Below, piece by piece: positions 10,429 to 19,714 of a stretch of DNA of 64,000 bases. The notes under the pieces were generated by a model that searched no databases, was not told the DNA's origin, and worked only from the letters and a program-made list of their open reading frames with translations. Positions within the stretch are counted from its first letter, which is position 1. The number at the start of each line of letters is the position of its first letter. The translations under genes and the position numbers were made by a program. The DNA comes from Bacteroidota bacterium (GTDB taxonomy: Bacteria > Bacteroidota > Bacteroidia > UKL13-3). The stretch covers positions 36,964-100,963 of the forward strand of contig CANHGM010000008.1 of assembly GCA_947460345.1 (NCBI GenBank), written 5' to 3'.

Positions 10429-10437
10429 TTCCTTATA

Positions 10438-10845
10438 TTATTTTTTCTTTTTGGTAGGTGCAGCAACTGCTCCTGCTTTTGGTCTTTTTGCTCCGTATTT
10501 TGAACGACGTTGACGTCTTCCGTCAACACCAGCAGTATCTAAAGCACCACGAATGATGTGATATCTTACTCCTGGTAAATCTTTTACCCTTCCTCCTCTT
10601 ATAAGAACAATTGAGTGCTCTTGTAAGTTGTGGCCTTCTCCTGGAATATAGGCATTCACTTCGTTGGTATTACTTAAACGAACACGAGCTACTTTACGTA
10701 AAGCTGAGTTCGGTTTCTTTGGTGTAGTTGTATACACACGGGTACACACGCCACGGCGTTGTGGACATGAATCAAGTGCTGGCGATTTTGATTTATCAAT
10801 TATCGCTACTCTTCCTTTGCGTACAAGTTGTTGAATAGTTGGCAT
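10438..10845 (-). CDS. rpsL: 30S ribosomal protein S12
   Basis: Decoding-centre protein and first gene of the str-S10 transcript. The 135 residues include [17 protein letters not shown] and [11 protein letters not shown], the two loops where streptomycin resistance changes arise; the Lys residues in both look wild type ([17 protein letters not shown]). The C-terminal tail is Lys-rich. A textbook Bacteroidota promoter lies 30 nt upstream of the ATG. Confidence 0.98.
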   Translation of the reverse strand: MPTIQQLVRKGRVAIIDKSKSPALDSCPQRRGVCTRVYTTTPKKPNSALRKVARVRLSNTNEVNAYIPGEGHNLQEHSIVLIRGGRVKDLPGVRYHIIRGALDTAGVDGRRQRRSKYGAKRPKAGAVAAPTKKKK

Positions 10846-10875
10846 TTATATACAGTATGTTCAAAAAATGGACTG

Positions 10876-10905
10876 CAAAAGTAGGGATTTTAATTGAATT
10901 AGCAA
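10876..10905 (-). promoter_or_regulatory. promoter of the rpsL (str-S10) operon
   Basis: Read on the minus strand: TTG (10903-10905), a 19-nt spacer, then TACTTTTG (10876-10883), matching the TTG-N19-TAnnTTTG pattern of the Bacteroidota primary sigma factor. The element ends 30 nt before the rpsL ATG. No Shine-Dalgarno sequence is visible. This is among the clearest promoters in the window, fitting a highly expressed operon. Confidence 0.85.
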
Positions 10906-10964
10906 TATTTTTCATAAAAATTTTCAATATTTATTAGCCCCTCTCCAAAATAGGTGGTAAAATA

Positions 10965-11678
10965 CTATCCTTTTATCGAATGTAACCAATTATAAATGAA
11001 TGTTTCATCTTCATTTAAGCAGCCCAAAACCCTATATTTAGATTTTTTTAATACTATTGACTTTTTTGCCAATTCTTTCACCACACAAAAGGGAAATCGA
11101 CCACTTGAGTGTACAAAATACCATTCTGAATCCTTAGCAATTAAAAATCCTGTATGGTTATCTAACCCAACTAAATAAAATTGATGCCTCGGCTGAGGTA
11201 ACTTATTTATAAATTCTGAAAGTGAATAATTACTAAACCTTTTTATGTTTTTTGACTCACATAATTCCTTTATCATGGCTTCTGATGCCAAACATGCCAA
11301 CCTGTTTCTGTCTAATTTAACTCCTGCATCTCTCAAAACAGTAGTGACAAAATACCCACAAGCTATTTTTCCACTGCCTGGAACTTCAGTTTTTCCATTA
11401 AAATTCCATCGTGTCCCATACCAATAATTAAAAATCCCTTCTGTGATAGTCGAAGTCATTAGCTCAGTTAACTTTTCTCTATCAGCCTTTGTTTTATATA
11501 TTAAACTTGCTTTTATTATTTCTTGTTTATTTTTATCAATTTCAATGATGTATTGCTTAGGCGTGTAAGCAAAATAATGGTAGTCAGGAAGGTAAATTCT
11601 ATAATTACTAAAAAGCAAAAATCCATATACAATTAAAGTAACCTCAACTATCACTAAAATGGACTTCAAAAATTTCAT
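10965..11678 (-). CDS. membrane-anchored NlpC/P60-like cysteine hydrolase (putative)
   Basis: An N-terminal hydrophobic segment (MKFLKSILVIVEVTLIVYGF) is followed by a domain with a papain-like pattern: a Cys in KIACGYFVTTVLRDAG (about residue 105 from this start) and a His in LDNHTGFLIAKD about 80 residues later, then FVHSSG. This resembles the C-H arrangement of NlpC/P60 or related peptidoglycan amidases, but it is divergent and the call is an inference. The track ORF begins at 11750; ATG 11678 is preferred because it starts at the membrane segment and a near-consensus -7 box TATATTCG lies 5 nt before it. It diverges from the type B T9SS protein gene. No terminator is evident. Confidence 0.5.
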   Translation of the reverse strand: MKFLKSILVIVEVTLIVYGFLLFSNYRIYLPDYHYFAYTPKQYIIEIDKNKQEIIKASLIYKTKADREKLTELMTSTITEGIFNYWYGTRWNFNGKTEVPGSGKIACGYFVTTVLRDAGVKLDRNRLACLASEAMIKELCESKNIKRFSNYSLSEFINKLPQPRHQFYLVGLDNHTGFLIAKDSEWYFVHSSGRFPFCVVKELAKKSIVLKKSKYRVLGCLNEDETFIYNWLHSIKG

Positions 11679-11775
11679 CTCTGCGAATATAATATTTTTT
11701 ATGCATATTTGTAACTGACTAATCAACTTTGTAAAGACATTTGGTGTCATTAATACAATAGCCTGTCAAAATCAA

Positions 11776-14700
11776 TTGAAAAAAATTCTATATTGCATAT
11801 TGCTTCTCACATTGTTCATAAATTCTTATGCTCAAATAGAATTTGTAGAAAACAAAGGGCAATGGCCTTTTGATGTTTTATATTCTTGTAAACTTAACAA
11901 TGGGAGACTATTTATTCAACAAAATGCTATCACTTGGTATTTTTACCAAATGCCTTATTCTCATCCACAAAGTTTCCCTAATCATTCAAATTTCAAGAAT
12001 GACCAACCGAATAATTTGGGCCCACAAGACCCACAATTTACAAGTAAACTAAATGCACATGCCTATCAAGTTGTTTTTGAGAATGCTAACCTTACTTCAA
12101 AAACAATTGGCATAAATCCTTATTCGCATGTTACTAATTTTATTATGAGTAAAGATTCGTCGAAATGGAGATCAAATGTAAAAAGTTATGATAAAGTATA
12201 TATAAAAAATTTATATCAAGGTATCGATTTAGAAATTTTCAGTTCAGAAAATCAAAAAATTAAGTATAATTTTATAGTTGCACCCAGAACTAATATTGAT
12301 GATATTCAAATGAAGTATTTGGGTTTAAATTCTATTTCACTTAAAAACAAAAAGCTTCAATTAAAAAATTCTCTATTCACCCTCGAAGAAAATATTCCAT
12401 TAACTTTTTATACAGATGGGGAAGGCGAAACTATTCCATGTGATTATGTTTTGAAAGAAAACACTGTATCCTTTAAAACTCCTAAATCTATCTACAACAG
12501 GCCTATTGTAATTGACCCTCAATTAATTTTTAGTTCATACTCTGGCTCTAGTGCTGACAATTGGGGCTTTACAGCAACTTATGACAATCTGGGATGTGGA
12601 TACTCAGCTGGAATTGTATTTGGAACAGGTTTCCCAACAACTTTAGGTGCTTTTCAAGTAAACTTTGGAGGTGGTGTTGATGTAGATTTTTCAAATGGTG
12701 ATGTATCTAGAGACATCGGAATTTTGAAATATTCTCCTGATGGAAAAAACCTAATATATGCAACATATATCGGAGGAAGTCACAACGAGCAGCCTCATAG
12801 CATGGTGGTGAACCATGTAGGGGAATTGTGTGTATTGGGGACTACTTTTTCTACTAACTTCCCAGGTATAAAAATATCTTCATTTCAATCAAATCTTGGT
12901 GGCCAAAGTGATATAGTTATTTTTAAACTAAACTCTTCAGGAAGCTCAATAATTGCCGCAACTTACTATGGAGGGTTAAAAAGAGACGGTCTTAATGGAC
13001 TTTTAAATTCATCAGATCAAAACACCAGCCCTTTGGGTTGGAACTATGGAGATATGTTTAGAGGCGAAATTATTTGTGATAATTCAGATAATTTATATAT
13101 AGCGTCATCAACTGAAACCAAAACAAACGAAGGCTTACAAATGAAAAATGGTGAATGGTTAACCTATAACGGGGGTAATTTTGATGGTGTGGTAGCCATG
13201 TTTAATTCAAATTTAAATAGCCTGTTTTGGTCTACTTATATAGGTGGTTCTAATATAGATGCAAGTTATGGGTTAAATCTATACAATAACCAATTATATG
13301 TTTGTGGTGGCACTAATAGCAATGACCTTAAACTTAAAAATCTGAATACGATACCTAAGTTTAACCAATACCAAGGTGGTGTAGCAGATGGTTATATAAT
13401 TCAATTAGATGCGTCATCTGGCAAATCAAGTAGCGGTACATACATTGGTACTTCAGGTTATGACCAAACTTATTTTGTACAAATAGATAGATACGGAAAA
13501 CCATATACTTATGGACAAACCAACGCTGGAACTTGGCCTATTACTATACCTATATATAACAATGCTGGTGCTAGTCAGTTTATTGTAAAGCTTGATGAAA
13601 AGCTAACAACTTATGAAAATTCTATGACTTTTGGATCTGGAAGAAAAATTCCAGACATTTCACCTTGTGCTTTTTTGGTTGACAAGTGTGGGAGAATTTT
13701 TGTTTCTGGTTGGGGAGGCAAAGTTAACGCATACCCTAGAGGCAACAATGGTTCGACTAATGGAATGCCCTTAACTAACAATGCTTTTGATAAAAAAACA
13801 GATGGCAGCGATTTTTATTTAGGTGTGTTCAACAGAGACATGGATACACTTCTATACGGAACTTTTTTTGGTGGGCATGATATAGGGTCTGATGGAAATC
13901 CTTTGGCTGAACATGTTGATGGCGGTACTAGTAGGTTTGACTATGAAGGCAAAGTATATCAATCAGTCTGTGGGGGCTGTGGGGGCTCATCAGGATTCCC
14001 AACAACACCAGGTGCTCATTCTCAAACAAACAACAGCACAAACTGCAATAATGCATTATTTAAAATTGATTTTGAAAATCTTAATTACAAACCCATTGGT
14101 GCAAGCAAAACAATAGATGTATATGCTGGTGACACCATCATATATCAATATAAAGTAAAAGATCAAGACAAAAAAGACTCTTTATATATAACAAGAATAG
14201 GAAATGTATTTGCTTCACCTTTATTACCACCATATGCTGAAATGAACGAAAACACAGGCATTGGCGAAGTGAGCAGTGAATTTAAATGGTTACCATTATG
14301 TCAACATATCTCAACTGATACTTATTATGTATATATTCAAACAAGAGACAATAATATTTGCCCTAAACCAGATACAAGCTACGATGAAATTAAAATAGTA
14401 GTAAAAACACCTCCAGTAATTAAACCACCTAACGTAGTTTGTGTGGAACATATAGATGACAATACCCTGAAAATAACATGGGACAAAACTGATGAAACTA
14501 AGTATTTCAAATATTATTTATTGTTTAGAAAAGACCCATTAGGAATTACCAAAGTGATAGATACCATATATCGAAATTCGAATTCAGAATATATAGATGA
14601 TCAAACACCATTTCATCAAATTAAAAACTTTTGCTACTTTATTTTAGGTGTAAATATATGTGACAAAGTAGGTGATACTAGCTATAAAGCATGCTCAGCA

Positions 14701-15555
14701 GACGAATATAGAAATCCGATTGATTCAGTATATTTATTTTCTGCTTCAGTTGTAGATAATAAATTTGTACAAATCAAATGGTTTAAGTCAAAAGAACCAG
14801 ACTTTGGTAGCTATTTATTATTTAAAAACAGCAATAAATTTAAAGGTCCCAATATTCCAGTATTTATCAAATCTATCTCTAATATTAACGATACAATATA
14901 TAATGATTCGTTAGTTTCTGTTTCAGATTCTTCATATTGTTATACCCTAAGAGTTACTGATAAATGCGGACATATAAGTAATTATTGTAACTTTGGGTGT
15001 ACTATTTTACTTAAAGGAAAATCAGAACCATATATACACAATATGTTTTGGAATGACTATAAAGAATGGGAAGGAGGTGTCAATATTTATGAAATTAAAA
15101 GAAGTGATAGTATAGATTTTTTATTTACATATGTAGACAAAACCAATAACATAACCCTTAATTATGCCGATACATCTATGTTTTATGATTGGGGTTTATA
15201 TACTTATAAAATTATAGCCAAAGAGGGATACAAAGGATATAATGCTACAAGTGAAAGCAATTGGATAAGCTTATATCAAGAACCTTTGTTATGGGTGCCT
15301 GATGCTTTTACTCCAAACGGAGATAATATAAACGACAATTGGGGATGGCAAAGTGTATTTGTAAAAACTATGCATATGAGTGTATATAATAGATGGGGCG
15401 AATTGGTTTTTGAAACTGATAATAAAAAAGATTTTTGGGATGGTATATATAACAACAAAAGGTTTGACAACAACGTATATGTTTGGCATGCCGAATATAC
15501 AGGTTGGGATAATAGCAAACATTCATTAACTGGGAATGTTACCGTTTTAAAATAA
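11776..15555 (+). CDS. large T9SS type B surface protein with DUF7948-like and SBBP-like regions
   Basis: Secreted cell-surface protein of 1259 residues. It has a Sec signal (MKKILYCILLLTLFINSYAQ), then the N-terminal module typified by FVENKGQWPFDVLY, which I associate with DUF7948. A beta-propeller-like repeat region follows (ILKYSPDGKNLIYATYIGG, STYIGGSN, DTLLYGTFFGG), then fibronectin-like segments around 900-1170. The last 85 residues form a gliding-motility-associated (CHU_C/type B) sorting domain with PDAFTPNGDNINDNWGW and YNRWGELVFE. The start is TTG, required to include the signal peptide. No enzymatic motif was seen, so adhesion or structural use is only a guess. Secretion would depend on the T9SS, of which PorT is encoded at 61.1 kb. 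Confidence 0.9.
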   Translation: MKKILYCILLLTLFINSYAQIEFVENKGQWPFDVLYSCKLNNGRLFIQQNAITWYFYQMPYSHPQSFPNHSNFKNDQPNNLGPQDPQFTSKLNAHAYQVVFENANLTSKTIGINPYSHVTNFIMSKDSSKWRSNVKSYDKVYIKNLYQGIDLEIFSSENQKIKYNFIVAPRTNIDDIQMKYLGLNSISLKNKKLQLKNSLFTLEENIPLTFYTDGEGETIPCDYVLKENTVSFKTPKSIYNRPIVIDPQLIFSSYSGSSADNWGFTATYDNLGCGYSAGIVFGTGFPTTLGAFQVNFGGGVDVDFSNGDVSRDIGILKYSPDGKNLIYATYIGGSHNEQPHSMVVNHVGELCVLGTTFSTNFPGIKISSFQSNLGGQSDIVIFKLNSSGSSIIAATYYGGLKRDGLNGLLNSSDQNTSPLGWNYGDMFRGEIICDNSDNLYIASSTETKTNEGLQMKNGEWLTYNGGNFDGVVAMFNSNLNSLFWSTYIGGSNIDASYGLNLYNNQLYVCGGTNSNDLKLKNLNTIPKFNQYQGGVADGYIIQLDASSGKSSSGTYIGTSGYDQTYFVQIDRYGKPYTYGQTNAGTWPITIPIYNNAGASQFIVKLDEKLTTYENSMTFGSGRKIPDISPCAFLVDKCGRIFVSGWGGKVNAYPRGNNGSTNGMPLTNNAFDKKTDGSDFYLGVFNRDMDTLLYGTFFGGHDIGSDGNPLAEHVDGGTSRFDYEGKVYQSVCGGCGGSSGFPTTPGAHSQTNNSTNCNNALFKIDFENLNYKPIGASKTIDVYAGDTIIYQYKVKDQDKKDSLYITRIGNVFASPLLPPYAEMNENTGIGEVSSEFKWLPLCQHISTDTYYVYIQTRDNNICPKPDTSYDEIKIVVKTPPVIKPPNVVCVEHIDDNTLKITWDKTDETKYFKYYLLFRKDPLGITKVIDTIYRNSNSEYIDDQTPFHQIKNFCYFILGVNICDKVGDTSYKACSADEYRNPIDSVYLFSASVVDNKFVQIKWFKSKEPDFGSYLLFKNSNKFKGPNIPVFIKSISNINDTIYNDSLVSVSDSSYCYTLRVTDKCGHISNYCNFGCTILLKGKSEPYIHNMFWNDYKEWEGGVNIYEIKRSDSIDFLFTYVDKTNNITLNYADTSMFYDWGLYTYKIIAKEGYKGYNATSESNWISLYQEPLLWVPDAFTPNGDNINDNWGWQSVFVKTMHMSVYNRWGELVFETDNKKDFWDGIYNNKRFDNNVYVWHAEYTGWDNSKHSLTGNVTVLK

Positions 15556-15669
15556 CTACTTGTTTTCTCTTAATAAAGTTACAACTCCTTTGACTCTATC
15601 TATATTCTCGTCTCCAATAAATCTATAATCAAATATAAAATAATAATTCTTAAAGGTGACTCTATTTAT
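15556..15669 (-). pseudogene. possible decayed gene fragment
   Basis: The minus strand holds an open stretch of 37 codons ending in TAG. It reads INRVTFKNYYFIFDYRFIG then DENIDRVKGVVTLLRENK. It has protein-like composition but no start codon and stops at its upstream side, so it looks like the C-terminal remnant of a lost gene rather than random sequence. The family is unknown. It lies between the T9SS gene stop and the RES toxin stop; 15670-15698 shows nothing further. Confidence 0.35.
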
Positions 15670-15698
15670 TTAAAATAGGTTGCCTCAAATATCTTTTA

Positions 15699-16157
15699 CT
15701 ATTTTTCTTTATTGAAACGTTTATCAAACATAAAAGGCAACACATCAATTATTTTTACTTCATTAAACTTTAAAGCATTTGGATTTAGAATCAAATGAAA
15801 TTCTTGAGGAACTATTACTGATGGAACTTCTATAGCCAACTCATTTTTAGCTAACCAATCACTTCCTATTTTTTGAAACTCTTGATTGCTTTGTGGACTA
15901 TCTATTAATTTTGAAACAACAGACCATTCAATTCTTTTCACTTTTACATCAGGCACTTCAATACTAGCCATACAAATTCCATTCGACCATAAAGATTGTT
16001 CTTGATGAACCATCATTTCTAATACTGCTAACGACCTTAGTGTTGATGTATACAGCATCCGTTGCCCTTTCATGTTCCACCTCCCACCACTTAACCTTGC
16101 CCCTTCTCCAGAAAGGTCTCGTATATATTCTTTTTTAGCTAATCTATATACAATCAT
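15699..16157 (-). CDS. RES-domain toxin, NAD+-degrading
   Basis: Toxin of the Xre-RES type II system; characterised members break down cellular NAD+ by phosphorolysis or hydrolysis. The 152 residues show the family pattern: YRLAKKEY at the start, SGEGARLSGGRWN, YTSTLRSLAVLEMMVH, and near the end VPQEFHLILNP. Length is typical (145-160). Its ATG overlaps the antitoxin stop by one base (TAATG), which indicates translational coupling. All conserved segments look intact, so it is probably active when free of antitoxin. Confidence 0.9.
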   Translation of the reverse strand: MIVYRLAKKEYIRDLSGEGARLSGGRWNMKGQRMLYTSTLRSLAVLEMMVHQEQSLWSNGICMASIEVPDVKVKRIEWSVVSKLIDSPQSNQEFQKIGSDWLAKNELAIEVPSVIVPQEFHLILNPNALKFNEVKIIDVLPFMFDKRFNKEK

Positions 16158-16612
16158 TAACTAAAAATACCATGTTGAATTCTGCCCAATTCATCATGTA
16201 TCATATTAAAACCAAATGACGTAGTAAGAAATGATATAGGAGCCTTTCCATTTAATGCAGGTGAAGGAAGCTTTAACCATGAGGCAAAATCTGAATCAGT
16301 ATCAAACACAGACCTTCCATGCCTATATAACTCATCCAATTGTAAAGACTTTTCACTAACAGATAAATCCATTTTATCTGTTGATTTATATCTGTGATAG
16401 GTACGTTCTGAAATATGCAACAAATCTGACATCTCTTTAAAAGTCAATTGCAGTTTTTTCATAATTAATTCTACTGATTTCTTTTCAATTCCAAGAACAG
16501 ATTTTTCATGATAACGTGAAGAATGATCAGGGGTATAAATAGATTGAAACGCAATATCAGATTCTTCAACAAATAAAAGATCTTGCTCAGCTAATTTATA
16601 TTTCTTTGCCAT
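16157..16612 (-). CDS. Xre/MbcA/ParS-family antitoxin
   Basis: Antitoxin partner of the RES toxin and probable autorepressor. The N-terminal half carries an Xre-like helix-turn-helix (LTFKEMSDLLHISERTYHRY). The C-terminal half is the DUF2384-type toxin-binding domain (FDTDSDFASWLKLPSPALNG, GFNMIHDELGRIQHG). The track starts at TTG 16621, but that TTG lies inside a -7 promoter box, so ATG 16612 (MAKKYKLAEQ) is chosen, giving 151 residues. A perfect palindrome just upstream is a likely operator. The gene follows pepA on the same strand with a 43-nt gap, so some read-through from pepA is possible. Confidence 0.9.
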   Translation of the reverse strand: MAKKYKLAEQDLLFVEESDIAFQSIYTPDHSSRYHEKSVLGIEKKSVELIMKKLQLTFKEMSDLLHISERTYHRYKSTDKMDLSVSEKSLQLDELYRHGRSVFDTDSDFASWLKLPSPALNGKAPISFLTTSFGFNMIHDELGRIQHGIFS

Positions 16613-16617
16613 TTGCC

Positions 16618-16637
16618 ACAAATTTACTGCAATTTGT
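16618..16637 (-). promoter_or_regulatory. operator/promoter of the Xre-RES operon
   Basis: Perfect 7-bp inverted repeat ACAAATT-TACTGC-AATTTGT, centred about 15 nt upstream of the antitoxin ATG. On the minus strand a consensus -7 box TAAATTTG (16619-16626) lies within it, so repressor binding would block polymerase. No good TTG at the -33 spacing was found. Operator function is inferred from position and symmetry. Confidence 0.6.
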
Positions 16638-16655
16638 CAGACAAAAAAACTTTTT

Positions 16656-18098
16656 TTAAATATTCATCAAATAGTGAATCAATAACCTCACGCCTGAGCC
16701 AGTTCCATTTTTACCTCTATAGCTATCTTGACTGTTTAAATAAGCTGGGCCAGCAATATCAAAATGCATCCAAGGATAATCAGTATATTTCTCTAAAAAT
16801 TTACCCGCAGTAATAGCACCAGCCACTGGGCCTCCTATATTTTTCATATCAGCTAAATCAGATTTTATTAAATCTGCATATTCATCCCAAAATGGCATTT
16901 CAACTAATCTTTCATACACTTGTTCTCCACTACTTTTTAATGCATTTTTTTGCAAATCAGAAGCAGTACCCATAGCTACAATCCCATATTGACCAATGGC
17001 AGCAGCAGCAGCACCTGTAAGAGTAGCTAAATCTACCACTAATTCAGGGTTATATTTTTTAGCATAATGAAGTGCGTCAGCCAATATCATTCTTCCTTCA
17101 GCATCGGCATTTAACATTTCTACTGTATGTCCACTCATCATTTCTACTACATCACCCGGAGTATATGCATTTTCTCCCGGTCTGTTATCAGTTGCCGGAA
17201 CTAAGCCAACCACATATACTTTCAATTTCATTTTTGCTATGGCATGCATGGTACTAATTACTGCAGCAGCTCCAGCCATGTCACATTTCATACTATCCAT
17301 ACTGTTAGGAGTAGGCTTTAAACTTAACCCACCAGTATCATATACTACACCTTTCCCAACAAGCACAATAGGTTTTTTATTTTTGGCACCAGCTGGTTTA
17401 TATTCCATAATAGTAAAAGTTGGAGGTTCTATACTGCCTTGGTTTACAGACAACAACCCACCCATTTTCATGCTCTTAATTTTTGTTTTATTCCATACAT
17501 CAATATGAAAACCAGCTGATTTAGCCAACAATTCAGCTTGTTTTGATAATTCAGTTGCTGTTAAAAAGCTTTGTGGTTCATTTACTAAAGTACGAGCAAT
17601 ACAAGTTGACTCTATTATAATGTTTAATTGGTCAATCTCTTTTTGAGAAAGTTTGGTAGAGTATATATATATATTGGCTAATGAATTTTTAAGTTTATCA
17701 GCATCTTTTTTATACTTCAAAAACTGATAACTACCTAGTGCCATCCCCTCAGCAATAGCCAAAGTGGCTGAAGAAGGTTCGCCTGAAATAAGAACTCCTT
17801 CTATACCTTCAGCATTTATTTGTTGTTGAATAGTATGTCCTGTTTTTCTGAGATACTCCATCGTTTTATACCCTAGAGTGTCTTCTGTTTTTTCCATCAC
17901 TAAAAACACCATCTCACTTATACTTTTTATGGTAATTAAATCTTTCTTATCTTGTATCTTTGCTTGTATATATTCTATTTCTGATTCATTAAAACCTGCT
18001 TTTTTCCAATCTGAATTTTTATTGACAACTAATACTGTTGGAAGTTCGTAAGGTGTTTTTTTAGCTAACTTAATTTGTGGGACAGAAAATGTTTTCAT
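16656..18098 (-). CDS. pepA: leucyl aminopeptidase (M17 family)
   Basis: Cytoplasmic hexameric metallo-aminopeptidase that removes N-terminal residues, mainly Leu, from peptides. The 480-residue protein has a divergent N-terminal macro-like domain (1-165) and a C-terminal catalytic domain with GKGVVYDTGGLSLKP (first metal/Lys motif), MKCDMAGAAAV, and the signature NADAEGRMILADAL. All metal ligands appear present. In E. coli the N-terminal domain also binds DNA; nothing here indicates that role. It has its own promoter and lies upstream of the toxin-antitoxin pair on the same strand. An A7-C-T7 palindrome around its stop may give weak termination. Confidence 0.95.
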   Translation of the reverse strand: MKTFSVPQIKLAKKTPYELPTVLVVNKNSDWKKAGFNESEIEYIQAKIQDKKDLITIKSISEMVFLVMEKTEDTLGYKTMEYLRKTGHTIQQQINAEGIEGVLISGEPSSATLAIAEGMALGSYQFLKYKKDADKLKNSLANIYIYSTKLSQKEIDQLNIIIESTCIARTLVNEPQSFLTATELSKQAELLAKSAGFHIDVWNKTKIKSMKMGGLLSVNQGSIEPPTFTIMEYKPAGAKNKKPIVLVGKGVVYDTGGLSLKPTPNSMDSMKCDMAGAAAVISTMHAIAKMKLKVYVVGLVPATDNRPGENAYTPGDVVEMMSGHTVEMLNADAEGRMILADALHYAKKYNPELVVDLATLTGAAAAAIGQYGIVAMGTASDLQKNALKSSGEQVYERLVEMPFWDEYADLIKSDLADMKNIGGPVAGAITAGKFLEKYTDYPWMHFDIAGPAYLNSQDSYRGKNGTGSGVRLLIHYLMNI

Positions 18099-18123
18099 GT
18101 GTTTATTTATTATAAATAGACAG

Positions 18124-18157
18124 CAAATATATGAAGTGAATATAAAAGAAAAGTCAA
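18124..18157 (-). promoter_or_regulatory. promoter of pepA
   Basis: Minus strand: TTG within GATTTGAC, a spacer of about 23 nt, then TATATTTG (18124-18131), 25 nt before the pepA ATG. The -7 box is consensus; the spacer is at the long end of the accepted range. Confidence 0.6.
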
Positions 18158-18222
18158 ATCTAAACTATATATGAAAATAAATTTGGTCACATGAGAATCT
18201 TTAAATTTATTCGTAACTTATT

Positions 18223-18801
18223 TTGAAAGAAACTAAAGAAATTACAGAAAAAATTATCTTAGGTATTGATCCTGGAACTAATATTATGGGTTATGGAATC
18301 ATTAAACTTACAGGTAAAAAATGTGAGCTGCTAAGCATGGGTATAGTAAAACTTTCACAGTTTGATAACCATGCTATGAAACTTAAACATATATTCGAGA
18401 GAACTTTATCACTTATTGAACAATACAAACCAGATGAAGTTGCTCTTGAAGCTCCATTTTATGGAGAAAACATTCAAAGTATGCTCAAACTAGGCAGAGC
18501 CCAAGGTGTGGCTATGGCTGCAGCCCTTTATAGAGATATTCCTATTTTTGAATATGCACCTAAAAAAGTAAAACAAAGCATCACGGGCAGTGGAAGTTCA
18601 TCTAAAGAACAAGTGGCTGCTATGCTTAAAGCTCTTTTGAAATATGAAGAAAATCCACAATTTTTAGATGCAACCGATGGTTTGGCAGTAGCTTATTGTC
18701 ATTTTCTTCAAAATAACATAGGTGGTAATGCCATGGCTAAGAAAACAAAAGGTGGCACTTGGGCTGCTTTTATCAAAGAAAATCCTGAACGAAAACTGTA
18801 A
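18223..18801 (+). CDS. ruvC: Holliday junction resolvase RuvC
   Basis: Endonuclease that cuts Holliday junctions made by RuvAB during recombination repair. Catalytic acidic residues are present: Asp in LGIDPGTNIMGYG, Glu in ALEAPFYGEN, and the Asp pair in DATDGLAVAYCH. The 192 residues are typical for Bacteroidota. No ATG is available upstream in frame, and the start is TTG at 18223 (MKETKEITEKI). An ATT at 18241 is a less likely alternative: a near-consensus -7 box, TTATTTTG, overlaps the TTG, which would put that start outside the transcript. It is followed 62 nt later by fabI. Confidence 0.95.
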   Translation: MKETKEITEKIILGIDPGTNIMGYGIIKLTGKKCELLSMGIVKLSQFDNHAMKLKHIFERTLSLIEQYKPDEVALEAPFYGENIQSMLKLGRAQGVAMAAALYRDIPIFEYAPKKVKQSITGSGSSSKEQVAAMLKALLKYEENPQFLDATDGLAVAYCHFLQNNIGGNAMAKKTKGGTWAAFIKENPERKL

Positions 18802-18863
18802 ACTTTTAACTATATTTATTAAACTTTTATCGATTTAATTTGCATCAAAATTTTTATACGCTT

Positions 18864-19679
18864 ATGAACCAAATATTGAAAGGGAAAAAAGGAATTATTT
18901 TTGGAGCTCTAGACCCAAATAGCATAGCTTGGAAAGTAGCCGAACATTGCCATAACGAAGGAGCCATTTTTACGCTGACCAATGCACCCATTGCTCTTAG
19001 ATTAGGAACCATCAATCAACTTGCTGAATCTACTGGTTCTGTAGTAATACCTTGCGATGTAACAAGTGATTCTGATATGGAAAATTTGATCACTGAAAGT
19101 ATGAAAGTGCTAGGCGGTAAAATTGACTTTATACTTCACTCTGTTGGCATGTCTTTAAATATAAGAAAAGGCAAATCTTATCTTGACCTTGATTACGATT
19201 TCACTCACAAGACACTAGATATATCAGCCATTTCGCTTCACCGTCTTTTAAAAACAGCCTACAAATTAGATGCGATAAATGAATGGGGAAGTGTCGTAGC
19301 TTTAACGTATATAGCAGCTCAACGAATTTTTCCTGACTATAATGAAATGGCCGATGCCAAAGCATTACTCGAAAGCATTTCTAGAAGTTTTGGCTATCAT
19401 TATGGCAAAGCTAAAAAAGTGAGAATAAACACCATTTCACAATCTCCTACTAGAACAACAGCGGGAAGTGGCGTTAAAGGTTTTGATTCTTTTTATGATT
19501 ATGCCGAAGCTCTTAGTCCGCTTGGAAATGCAAGTGCAGAAGATTGTGCTCAATATTGTGTAGCTATGTTTAGTGATTTTACTAAAATGGTAACCATGCA
19601 AAATTTATTTCACGATGGAGGATTTTCATTCACAGGCTTTAGCAGCGAAGTGATGGAAATAGGAAAACAAAACGACTAA
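18864..19679 (+). CDS. fabI: enoyl-[acyl-carrier-protein] reductase FabI
   Basis: NADH-dependent reductase that completes each cycle of fatty acid elongation; the triclosan target class. Short-chain dehydrogenase fold with GKKGIIFGALDPNSIAWKVAE at the N terminus (cofactor site) and the FabI Tyr-x6-Lys motif YNEMADAK, then SQSPTRTTAGSGVKGF. The track ORF begins at TTG 18840 (MHQNFYTL); ATG 18864 (MNQILKGKKG) matches the usual N terminus and is chosen, giving 271 residues. The TTG lies in a TTAATTTG segment that resembles a -7 box. Confidence 0.95.
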   Translation: MNQILKGKKGIIFGALDPNSIAWKVAEHCHNEGAIFTLTNAPIALRLGTINQLAESTGSVVIPCDVTSDSDMENLITESMKVLGGKIDFILHSVGMSLNIRKGKSYLDLDYDFTHKTLDISAISLHRLLKTAYKLDAINEWGSVVALTYIAAQRIFPDYNEMADAKALLESISRSFGYHYGKAKKVRINTISQSPTRTTAGSGVKGFDSFYDYAEALSPLGNASAEDCAQYCVAMFSDFTKMVTMQNLFHDGGFSFTGFSSEVMEIGKQND

Positions 19680-19714
19680 TTGTTTGTTTCTGAACTTATA
19701 TAACCAATACTCAT

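Noticed and set aside
19681-19714. cobalamin riboswitch upstream of the adenosyltransferase
   Set aside because: Only about 35 nt of AT-rich sequence separates it from fabI; there is no room for the riboswitch.
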